From a virus, in IMG/VR virus record IMGVR_UViG_3300025889_000088, positions 1 to 64,000 of that record: a stretch of 64,000 nucleotides of DNA; one strand, given 5' to 3'. The translations under genes were made by a program, and so were the position numbers. Position 1 is the first letter of the stretch, and each line of letters starts with the position of its first letter. Positions 57,525-64,000 of the stretch are shown piece by piece. Under the pieces are notes generated by a model. The model saw only the letters and a list, made by a program, of their open reading frames with translations. It did no database searches and had not been told where the DNA came from.

Positions 57525-57818
57525 CTACCACTCCTTGCTTGCTGCTAACTTTGCATACATTGTATGGTCATATGTATTTGCTTGCATACGCTGGGCAAGT
57601 TCTTCTACGCTATCCCAATCCGGTTCTCTATTCCACTTCGCTGGTGGATTGATACCGTTTACCATATTTGCTAAAAACTTCCAATATGAGTTAGGGTCTT
57701 TACGGGCAAGCTCGCTCACGAAACCTCTTTCCTCATATGGTTTATGTGCGAAATCCCATACACGATTGGCGAGAGTTTGGAAGTCAATCATTCCTTCGTA
57801 TAGTTGAGATAAACGCAT
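57525..57818 (-). CDS. CTS-like protein, unknown (97 aa)
   Basis: Starts MRLSQLYEG, with L-Y-E as a possible prohead-protease site (residues 6-8). Trp/Asn-rich body (NSYWKFLANMVNGINPPAKW). It abuts the 631-aa gene with no gap, so both could be co-expressed and co-packaged. Confidence 0.55.
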   Translation of the reverse strand: MRLSQLYEGMIDFQTLANRVWDFAHKPYEERGFVSELARKDPNSYWKFLANMVNGINPPAKWNREPDWDSVEELAQRMQANTYDHTMYAKLAASKEW

Positions 57819-57828
57819 TATTCATTCC

Positions 57829-58560
57829 TTAGAATGTGCTAATAGCAACACGTTTCCATACTGCGGTACTTCCGTCATAAGTCCCTGTGCAGATGTAGAT
57901 GTATGAGGCATCTACCACAATCATTCCAGCAACATCGCCAGATTGTCCAGCACTTGTCGCTGGTGTACGTTGATCTAATGAAAGCCCACCACCACGAGTT
58001 AGGTCTTGAATGGAGATAACTGAACCAGCATCGTGTGTTGTGAACTCAAAGATATATGTACCTGTAGTATCAAAAGTGATGATGTTACTTGCGTAACCCT
58101 GAATGCTTCCCGTACCAACAGTTACTGCCGCTGGTAGGGTAACGGTATGGGCTGTATTAGTGATATCTACCTCAACTCTAATACGACCTAACTTACCAGA
58201 TGCTGGGAAGTTGGTGAAAGCAAGAGTGATAGAACCGCTTGTTGAAACAGTTTGGTATGAACCTTCGCTGTAACTGCAAGTAACTGTACCAGATGTAGAA
58301 CCTTTTGCTACACGGGTTTCCGCAAAGTCACGAGTTTCAAAGTCTTTTAGTAGGGCACCACCACCGCTGTTATCAAGTGTTGTTCCAGTTAGTGCGGATT
58401 TTAGGATAACTTTACTCTGTAAGTCTTCAATCTCGGTCTTCGCTTCCGTGAAGTTTGTCTTGATGTTGGTGAAGTTGTCTCTAAAACCCTGGCTATCATT
58501 GTCTTGTCCAGCCACTGGATATGTGCCGTCAATATTGTTTGGATTCACATTTGAGGTCAT
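57829..58560 (-). CDS. tail-fibre-like structural protein (243 aa)
   Basis: The N-terminus NVNPNNIDGTYPVAGQDNDS and the helical RDNFTNIKTNFTEAKTEIED are typical of phage fibre/virion proteins. The remainder is a Thr/Ser/Gly-rich beta region ending GTYDGSTAVWKRVAI. Predicted to be a virion surface component. Tandem late octamers (58586-58603) are directly upstream. Confidence 0.65.
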   Translation of the reverse strand: MTSNVNPNNIDGTYPVAGQDNDSQGFRDNFTNIKTNFTEAKTEIEDLQSKVILKSALTGTTLDNSGGGALLKDFETRDFAETRVAKGSTSGTVTCSYSEGSYQTVSTSGSITLAFTNFPASGKLGRIRVEVDITNTAHTVTLPAAVTVGTGSIQGYASNIITFDTTGTYIFEFTTHDAGSVISIQDLTRGGGLSLDQRTPATSAGQSGDVAGMIVVDASYIYICTGTYDGSTAVWKRVAISTF

Positions 58561-58585
58561 TTATAATATCTCCATTTGTATAATG

Positions 58586-58603
58586 TATTTATACATATTT
58601 ATC
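58586..58603 (-). promoter_or_regulatory. tandem late promoter octamers
   Basis: TATAAATA (58586-58593) and GATAAATA (58596-58603) on the minus strand, 10 bp apart. The stop of the 810-aa gene (58599-58601) is inside the upstream one. They drive the 243-aa fibre-like gene. Confidence 0.65.
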
Positions 58604-61031
58604 GTTCTATTGTTTCTTGTGGAAACTTTAGGAATGTGTCTCCATCATCTTTCTCGTCTTTATATAGGAATGAGTTGGCCAAGAATCGTGTTCCATCGCC
58701 GTCAAATAGCGTTTGTTCATCAATGCCGTCATCCAAATCAAATGTTGTTTCAGATGTTTCGTTCCATTCGTCGTTATCTTTATCGTAGTTTACACTCATA
58801 TCATAATCCCAGATATATCGGTCAACGATAAACTCGATTTTCTTCAAATCAATATCTGTTCTACGGTTGATATTGAAAATGATTCTATCGGCATAACCAG
58901 GATTTACATAAGCGACAACAACGGCTGGGGTAAATCCTAAAATAGTTCCGTCATCTTGTTTGCTACGCATCCATAATGGGAGACTTTCAAGTTCAAGTTG
59001 CCCAATTTCATTTAGGAAGCGTTGATTCATGTTTTTGAATGAGTTTGGATAAAATACGTGTTGATCTGTATCGCCGGCACTTATAGCATCACTATCCCCC
59101 GTGAACCCATTTGTATCATTTACAAGAACTGGATTTGCCCATTGATTGTTATGATTATTGTAAAAGTCAATACTTATTGAGGTGGACTTCCTTTGTGTAT
59201 TTTCTTCACGATCAATAATTTCAGCGTAAACCACTTCATATTGAACTACACCATTACGAACAGCACGAGCTTTTTTGAGTGGACCAAGAGCAACGCGCTT
59301 GTTATAGTGGTTCTTAGCCATTGTCGCAATCATCTCAGTCGCAGTACTTGGGTTTAGACCAGTAGTAGCAATAAACCTGATATCTGATTGGATACCATAC
59401 CAATAATCTGTTTTGCGGTAGATCGCTTCATTTGGAAAATCATCAGGTGATTGAATGAGGCTTTCCCAGATTTCACGCTGTGAAACTTTTGGATATGCTT
59501 TGAACCATAGATTTTCATGAGGAACGAACTTACCAGGATCAATAGTTATAGTGAACGTTCTAAATGCACTGATATCACCATCAGCATCGTAAGCCTCAAC
59601 TGTAAATGTGAATATTCTCTCAAAAGTTGTTTCATTGATGATCAGGCTATTACCATCAAATGTTGTTGTTCCACCATCAAACATAAAGGTTTTGAATGAT
59701 GGTCTTCCAACAATAAGACCATCAGCACTTAGACGCAAACCTTGCGGTATTCTACTTGCTGAACCAGGTTTAAAACGATAGGAAAGGTTTTTACCTAATG
59801 TGTTATTAGCCTTGACCGATAGTGTGCTGATTTCACCTACACGAATACTTCCCATATCTGCATCAGTAACCCAACTGATAATCTTTCGTATATCACCAAC
59901 GATAGTCATGGTGAAGAATACCCAATCACTCTTATAATCGTTGTTGTTCTTTTTCAGTACACGGACGGCAAATGTATAATCAGTTTGTGTTGCTGCTTGG
60001 TTTGGAATATAACCATATAGCCATCCTGTATCGGGGTCAATAGTCAAACCAGGCGGCAACTCTAGGTCACCTTGGTCAAATCCATTTATCTCACTATCAA
60101 ACCCACTATCATTATCAAAGCCTTCGCTATCACCAACGCCGAAACTGTACTCAATCGGATCACCGTCAAAATCTTTGCCTTCAAACTGGAATGCAAAGTA
60201 GTTATCATGTGTAACAATACCGATATCACTCGGTTGAGTTAGAAGAACAGGAATACGCAATGCTGTCATATCCGCAGTCAATGGATATCCAGACATATCA
60301 GCAGTTAGAATATCTGTATCAGCAGTAAATGTATCACCCGCATATACGAATAGTGAATATGTTTCTGCGACAGTTGATTTGCCATCGGTTACAACTACTG
60401 TAAATTCATAGTTTTTATTTACTGATCGTGTTCTGAAATCAAATCCAAACATATCAAATCCATTATCGTCGTTATCAAAACCAGGTGTCCCGCCGATAAC
60501 TGGAACAGGCTCAATATAACCAGATAGTAACCCATCGGAACTTATAGATACACCGTCTGGAACATCGCCGCTTAGAATACTAAATGTTAGTTCATCATCT
60601 GGATCATAATCGATGGCAGATATTTGGTGGCTAACATAATCGCCATCACGGTATGTCCCTAACAAACCGCCATCTGTAAGAATAATAGGATCGTCCTGAC
60701 CAACAACCGTTAGTTCAAATGTTCGGTCATCAACAATATTATCACTTGATACGGCACGAACAACAAATCGTGAAGTCACATCTTTCCCAACATTAGTTGG
60801 AACACCAGCAACGAATGTTTCGCAACTTGGAAAACCTTCGCATCTCCCATCTCTGGTAAGACGAAGACCTGATGGAAGGGTGCCTGATTGTAAATAAAAT
60901 GTGATACCAGGGTTTACAGAACCGGGAACATCCACATCGGGGTCACGGCAAGCAAGTTGGAAGTCATAAAACTCCGCTTCTTGGATTTTACCCAAGTCTC
61001 CTGCTGGGGTTAACCATACTGGTGCTGCCAT
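58599..61031 (-). CDS. virion protein with Ig/cadherin-like repeats (810 aa)
   Basis: At least four repeats of the He_PIG/cadherin-like type: L-P-S-G-L-R-L-T-R-D-G, V-P-D-G-V-S-I-S-S-D-G-L-L-S-G, L-P-P-G-L-T-I-D-P-D-T-G-W-L-Y-G and I-P-Q-G-L-R-L-S-A-D-G-L-I-V-G. Each is preceded by a strand such as D-D-E-L-T-F-S-I or P-I-E-Y-S-F. These are extended beta domains, often in adhesins and phage fibres. The C-terminal quarter contains a separate Asn/Asp-rich block. Most likely a tail-associated adhesin. Confidence 0.7.
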   Translation of the reverse strand: MAAPVWLTPAGDLGKIQEAEFYDFQLACRDPDVDVPGSVNPGITFYLQSGTLPSGLRLTRDGRCEGFPSCETFVAGVPTNVGKDVTSRFVVRAVSSDNIVDDRTFELTVVGQDDPIILTDGGLLGTYRDGDYVSHQISAIDYDPDDELTFSILSGDVPDGVSISSDGLLSGYIEPVPVIGGTPGFDNDDNGFDMFGFDFRTRSVNKNYEFTVVVTDGKSTVAETYSLFVYAGDTFTADTDILTADMSGYPLTADMTALRIPVLLTQPSDIGIVTHDNYFAFQFEGKDFDGDPIEYSFGVGDSEGFDNDSGFDSEINGFDQGDLELPPGLTIDPDTGWLYGYIPNQAATQTDYTFAVRVLKKNNNDYKSDWVFFTMTIVGDIRKIISWVTDADMGSIRVGEISTLSVKANNTLGKNLSYRFKPGSASRIPQGLRLSADGLIVGRPSFKTFMFDGGTTTFDGNSLIINETTFERIFTFTVEAYDADGDISAFRTFTITIDPGKFVPHENLWFKAYPKVSQREIWESLIQSPDDFPNEAIYRKTDYWYGIQSDIRFIATTGLNPSTATEMIATMAKNHYNKRVALGPLKKARAVRNGVVQYEVVYAEIIDREENTQRKSTSISIDFYNNHNNQWANPVLVNDTNGFTGDSDAISAGDTDQHVFYPNSFKNMNQRFLNEIGQLELESLPLWMRSKQDDGTILGFTPAVVVAYVNPGYADRIIFNINRRTDIDLKKIEFIVDRYIWDYDMSVNYDKDNDEWNETSETTFDLDDGIDEQTLFDGDGTRFLANSFLYKDEKDDGDTFLKFPQETIER

Positions 61032-61049
61032 AATAATACCTCTTTATGG

Positions 61050-61057
61050 TATTTATC
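61050..61057 (-). promoter_or_regulatory. late promoter octamer GATAAATA
   Basis: Minus strand, 19 nt before ATG 61031, followed by AGAGGTATT as ribosome site; the TGA stop of the 400-aa gene (61056-61058) overlaps its first bases. Confidence 0.6.
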
Positions 61058-62258
61058 AAGATACGGCGTAGTAAGGAATGACGTATTCTGTACCAGAAAC
61101 CTCTATTTTTACATACCCAGAAGGGTTTGCTGGTAATGCTGATGCTCCACCCGCTGAACCAACTGTCGATTGCGAACCACCTGTAATATTTACACGCTCA
61201 AAGTGACCTTGGAAAGCGTAGATGTTTGTCCATTGGTCAGCAGCAGCACCAATGCTCTGTACAGCAGAGTCTGCTAATGGGAGAATGTTACCCGCTACTG
61301 TAAGTGATGTTAGAGTACCGACAGATGTAATCGTTGGCTGTGCAGCAGTGGTTACTGTTCCGGCAGTAGTAGCAGTAGATGCATTACCTGTTAAGGCACC
61401 AATAAAGGTAGTTGCGGTGATCGTTCCGCCGTTTGTGATATCATTTGAGTTTAGGTCAAGGTTTGCCAGTGTACGCACAACACCCGTTCCTGATGGATCA
61501 ATCTCAACATCTGAGTTGGTGTTTAGTGAAACAAGCTTGTTACCGTTTAGACCTAATTCTGTACCGTTGATATCAGATGATGCAGTGATAGCGCCAGATG
61601 TAACGGCACCAGATACTGCTAGGCTTGTCAATGTGCCAACTGACGTAATAGTTGGTTGTGCGGCTGTAGTTACAGTTCCAGCGGTAGTTGCTGTATCCGC
61701 ATTTCCAGTTACATTACCTGTTAGGTTACCGACAAATGCTGTTGATGTGATTGATGTGGCACCTGTAACAACGCCAGCGGCAACATTGATTGTACCTTCT
61801 AATGTAAGAGTACCAGATGACGAAATATCGTCACCGTCGATAGTGATGTTGTCAACAGTTACTGAGGTGAACGCACCTGTTGATGGAGTAGTGGCACCAA
61901 TGGTGGTATTATTGATAGCAGTTAGCACCATAGAATCTACGTGCATCTGTGCGGCATAGATGTTAGTCCATTTATCAGTTGGGCTACCTAGATTCTGAAT
62001 GGCTGAATCGCTTGCTGGTAAGAAGTTACCGCTTGAAATAACCGTGTTTCCTGTACCATTTGGATCAAAGTTAATGTCGCCGTTGGAGTTGTCAGATGAA
62101 ATGGTATTACCGGAGAAAGATAGGTTGCTGAGACTTGTTCCGCCAAGTTCCGTGTAAACTTCCGTGAAATTATCATTAATTTTGTCAAATGCGTCCCTGA
62201 GATTATCCCCAGTACCATCGTTTGCACTTGCCCCGATATTGATCGTTTGTTTAGCCAT
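61056..62258 (-). CDS. tail-fibre-like protein with internal repeats (400 aa)
   Basis: Starts MAKQTINIGASANDGTGDNL, RDAFDKINDNFTEVYTELGG, the usual opening of long-fibre proteins. Two internal repeats are visible at protein level. GTVTTAAQPTITSVGTLTSL occurs twice, and a FLPASDSAIQNLG...WTNIYA block recurs as ILPLADSAVQSIG...WTNIYA. Beta-rich, Thr/Ala-rich. Predicted receptor-binding or fibre shaft; host range determinant is possible. Confidence 0.75.
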   Translation of the reverse strand: MAKQTINIGASANDGTGDNLRDAFDKINDNFTEVYTELGGTSLSNLSFSGNTISSDNSNGDINFDPNGTGNTVISSGNFLPASDSAIQNLGSPTDKWTNIYAAQMHVDSMVLTAINNTTIGATTPSTGAFTSVTVDNITIDGDDISSSGTLTLEGTINVAAGVVTGATSITSTAFVGNLTGNVTGNADTATTAGTVTTAAQPTITSVGTLTSLAVSGAVTSGAITASSDINGTELGLNGNKLVSLNTNSDVEIDPSGTGVVRTLANLDLNSNDITNGGTITATTFIGALTGNASTATTAGTVTTAAQPTITSVGTLTSLTVAGNILPLADSAVQSIGAAADQWTNIYAFQGHFERVNITGGSQSTVGSAGGASALPANPSGYVKIEVSGTEYVIPYYAVS

Positions 62259-62279
62259 TCAAGCAACTCCTGTTTTATG

Positions 62280-62287
62280 TATTTATC
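62280..62287 (-). promoter_or_regulatory. late promoter octamer GATAAATA
   Basis: Minus strand, 22 nt before ATG 62258, followed by AAACAGGAG ribosome site. Confidence 0.55.
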
Positions 62288-62309
62288 TTCGTGGAAATAT
62301 TTTTTATTG

Positions 62310-62316
62310 CTAAATA
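62310..62316 (+). promoter_or_regulatory. late-type element before the HtrA gene
   Basis: A plus-strand CTAAATA ending 4 nt before ATG 62321 in the context GCTAAATATTATATGCGTA. This resembles the element at 44668-44680. No Shine-Dalgarno is seen before the ATG, suggesting a leaderless late mRNA. Confidence 0.5.
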
Positions 62317-62320
62317 TTAT

Positions 62321-63394
62321 ATGCGTATATTTATTGTACTGGCACTTCTGCTTATTCCCATCGCATCATTCGCTCATTCGAATGAAGAGTTTCTAGACAC
62401 AGTTGATGTTGTAAGAAAATCGATTGTTGTTGTCGAGGTTAGTCAAGAACAACCTACATTGTCTGGAATGACACCAGGATCGCTACTTGATAACTACCTA
62501 AAGAAAAACAAGCCTGAGAAGACAGGTTTAGGTACTGGGTTTATTATAAACGGTAAAGTTCCCTCAAAACACAAGTATATCATAACGAATAACCACGTAA
62601 TCGACGGAGCAAAGAAAATAAAGATTTACTTCGAAGAAGATTCAACCCCTCACATTGCTACTTTAGTAGGTACTGACCCACTCAGTGATATTGCTGTTCT
62701 AAAAATCGATGAGAAGGTATTGGAGAGCGTAGAACCAATGTCGTGGGGAGATAGTAATAAGTTACGCCCCGGACAAGAAGTTTGGGCTATCGGGCATCCG
62801 CAAGGATTAGCTTGGACAGTCAGTAAGGGTGTTGTAAGTCACAAGAAAAGACGCATTTCCAATGGTTGGCAGACAGTGGTACAAAGCGATGTATCTATCA
62901 ACCAAGGGAACAGCGGTGGTCCCTTGATGACAATGGATGGTAAGATTGTCGCTATCAATACATTTATTCTATCCAAGTCTGGCGGAAGTATCGGATTGAG
63001 CATGAGTGTTGATAGTGAAAATGCTCAGTATGTCGTAGCCAAGCTTATTGAGAATGGCAGAATTGATCGCCCTAGAATGGGAACCCATCTTCACTATGAT
63101 CCCGAAACACAACAGGTGTCCATTGAGAAAGTTGAAGAAGGTAGTGCAGCGGAAGAAGCTGGGATAGAGCCAAAAGACGTAATCCTAGCAGCAGACGGTA
63201 AAGAAATCCATCACGTAAATGATCTCTTCGATATCCTTCAATATAAATCACCATACGAAGATATGGATATTACTCTGTTAAGAGAAGGGACAACTATTGA
63301 GTTGACCATTACACTTGGTTTATTAGGGAAGGAAGAAGCTAAAGAGCAGGCAGACGAACTCTCAAATCCGAAAACTGAACCTAAGTCAGATTGA
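62321..63394 (+). CDS. HtrA/DegP-like serine protease with PDZ domain
   Basis: A secreted or periplasmic trypsin-like protease. Start chosen at ATG 62321: the N-terminus MRIFIVLALLLIPIASFAHS is a signal peptide, and the upstream in-frame start at 62291 would disrupt it. Catalytic His92 (TNNHVID), Asp123 (PLSDIAVLK) and Ser198 (NQGNSGGPL), then one PDZ domain (VEEGSAAEEAGIEPKDVIL). A Lys/Glu/Asp-rich C-terminal tail follows. Degrades or chaperones misfolded periplasmic proteins; a phage-coded copy could protect the envelope or act on host proteins. Confidence 0.92.
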   Translation: MRIFIVLALLLIPIASFAHSNEEFLDTVDVVRKSIVVVEVSQEQPTLSGMTPGSLLDNYLKKNKPEKTGLGTGFIINGKVPSKHKYIITNNHVIDGAKKIKIYFEEDSTPHIATLVGTDPLSDIAVLKIDEKVLESVEPMSWGDSNKLRPGQEVWAIGHPQGLAWTVSKGVVSHKKRRISNGWQTVVQSDVSINQGNSGGPLMTMDGKIVAINTFILSKSGGSIGLSMSVDSENAQYVVAKLIENGRIDRPRMGTHLHYDPETQQVSIEKVEEGSAAEEAGIEPKDVILAADGKEIHHVNDLFDILQYKSPYEDMDITLLREGTTIELTITLGLLGKEEAKEQADELSNPKTEPKSD

Positions 63395-63709
63395 GAAACT
63401 TGTACCGCAACCACAACCAGATTGCGCCAAAGGATTAGAAAAGTCAAAACGTGAACCCATTAGGTCAGTTTTCCAATCGATTTGAGTGCCAGCAATAGCA
63501 AACATACTGGCACCATCAACCACGATTTTTACACCGTCAAAGTCCAATACTTCATCATCTTCTTGGACTTCATCCAAAGATATTTCTTTTAGAAGATAGT
63601 TGAAACCAGCACACCCGCCACCAGATACTCCGAATACAAATGCTTCGTGCCCATAATCTTCCATTAGTTGGGAAAAATGCTTCGTCGCAGATTCAGTCAA
63701 TGTTATCAT
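63386..63709 (-). CDS. A-type iron-sulfur carrier (IscA/ErpA-like)
   Basis: HesB/IscA-family carrier (107 aa). The three conserved cysteines are present: Cys33 in GGGCAGFNY, and Cys99/Cys101 in SGCGCGT. It receives and delivers Fe-S clusters. Convergent with HtrA, overlapping by 9 nt, and it overlaps the partial methyltransferase by 1 nt. Fe-S carriers occur in large marine phages and may support phage or host metalloenzymes. Confidence 0.9.
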   Translation of the reverse strand: MITLTESATKHFSQLMEDYGHEAFVFGVSGGGCAGFNYLLKEISLDEVQEDDEVLDFDGVKIVVDGASMFAIAGTQIDWKTDLMGSRFDFSNPLAQSGCGCGTSFSI

Positions 63710-64000
63710 TATACTCTCCCGTAAAACTTTGTTTCTTCTTTATTATTTACATCAAACAGATGCCAAGCACAGTTGTCTTTTCCGGTCATTTTAGAATCTT
63801 CGATCCACTTGACCCTACCAATACTCACAATCTTTTTCAACCTCGGCATATATTCTGCGCTCTGTTTGGTATGAACCCAATCAGCATCAAATAACAACCA
63901 TGTTGGGGCAATATCACTCAAATGTATAATAAGAGGATGTAAGATTTTTCTGTCCCAAGGGGGATTAGTGATAAACATATCGGCACCACTAGTCCACTGT
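63709..64000 (-). CDS. methyltransferase-like protein, N-terminus outside window
   Basis: The frame is open to the right edge; visible residues begin QWTSGADMFITNPPWDRK. N-P-P-W is the motif IV of N6-adenine/N4-cytosine methylases, followed by LHPLIIHLSDIAPTWLLFD and the end KMTGKDNCAWHLFD. The start and AdoMet motif lie beyond 64000. A DNA or other SAM-dependent methyltransferase; the ATG at 63978 is internal. Confidence 0.65.
   Translation of the reverse strand, partial: QWTSGADMFITNPPWDRKILHPLIIHLSDIAPTWLLFDADWVHTKQSAEYMPRLKKIVSIGRVKWIEDSKMTGKDNCAWHLFDVNNKEETKFYGRV

Noticed and set aside
61222-61959. Plus-strand open frame of 245 codons inside the fibre-like gene
   Set aside because: It is antisense to a repeat-rich minus-strand gene; the Val/Ala-rich product mirrors the Thr/Ala codons and has no start signals.
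1-64000. CRISPR arrays, tRNA genes, integrase and attachment sites
   Set aside because: No regular short repeats with spacers, no GTTCRA-type tRNA arm in a cloverleaf context and no recombinase were found by reading both strands; a tRNA scan would be needed for certainty.

Overview
This 64 kb window is part of the genome of a tailed double-stranded DNA phage related to T4. The evidence is a T4-type replisome (B-family DNA polymerase gp43, sliding clamp gp45, clamp loader gp44), T4-style late promoter octamers (TATAAATA), a T4-lysozyme-type endolysin, and dCMP deaminase, ThyA, DHFR and MazG genes packed with ATGA and TAATG start/stop overlaps. The host is Gram-negative: the phage encodes lipoprotein spanin-like and other lipobox proteins, a periplasmic-type HtrA protease and a TctC-type periplasmic binding protein. 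The gene set resembles that of large marine T4-like viruses, but the host genus cannot be read from the sequence. Terminase, portal and major capsid genes are not in the window.

Nearly everything is on the minus strand, so transcription runs from high to low coordinates. Positions 1-12.2 kb hold nucleotide metabolism, many small unknown proteins, a Dam-type methylase next to a possible restriction-like nuclease, and a HEXXH/VWA protein. Most of these sit behind sigma70-like promoters (TTGACA, 16-18 bp, TATAAT/TATACT). Positions 12.2-18.9 kb hold a sugar-nucleotide module (gmd, a cytidylyltransferase-cupin fusion and methyltransferases) and the sliding clamp. Positions 18.9-31.4 kb hold the DNA polymerase and a run of large uncharacterised proteins. 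Positions 31.4-41.5 kb hold thyA, DHFR, a ClpP-ClpA-DnaJ block and a complete lysis cassette. Positions 41.6-46.9 kb form a striking accessory island: a sulfotransferase-like protein, a TctA-type transporter membrane protein and its TctC-type binding protein on the minus strand, with a methyltransferase, an unknown protein and PhoH diverging on the plus strand. Positions 46.9-57.8 kb hold the clamp loader, a GroES-like co-chaperonin, a Pol III alpha-like fragment and MazG. Positions 57.8-62.3 kb hold tail-fibre-like proteins. The end of the window has HtrA (plus strand), an A-type iron-sulfur carrier and a partial methyltransferase.

Three system-level signals stand out. First, a phage-borne tripartite tricarboxylate transporter pair (TctA + TctC, no TctB) has its own late promoter and terminator-like hairpin. 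Second, there is a broad phage proteostasis set: ClpA with an intact ClpP-docking IGF tripeptide, ClpP, a J-domain protein, a GroES-like protein and HtrA. Third, several otherwise unrelated proteins start with a short MR-x-x-x-F/L-L segment ending in [L/I]-x-E. That fits the T4 capsid-targeting/prohead-protease cleavage signal and would make them candidate internal, injected virion proteins.

Two promoter classes can be read: sigma70-like promoters in the early/middle regions and TATAAATA-type octamers in front of the structural, lysis and transporter genes. Both are often fused to the stop codon of the upstream gene. A subset of the late-type octamers lies only 4-5 nt from the start codon with no Shine-Dalgarno sequence, which predicts leaderless late mRNAs.
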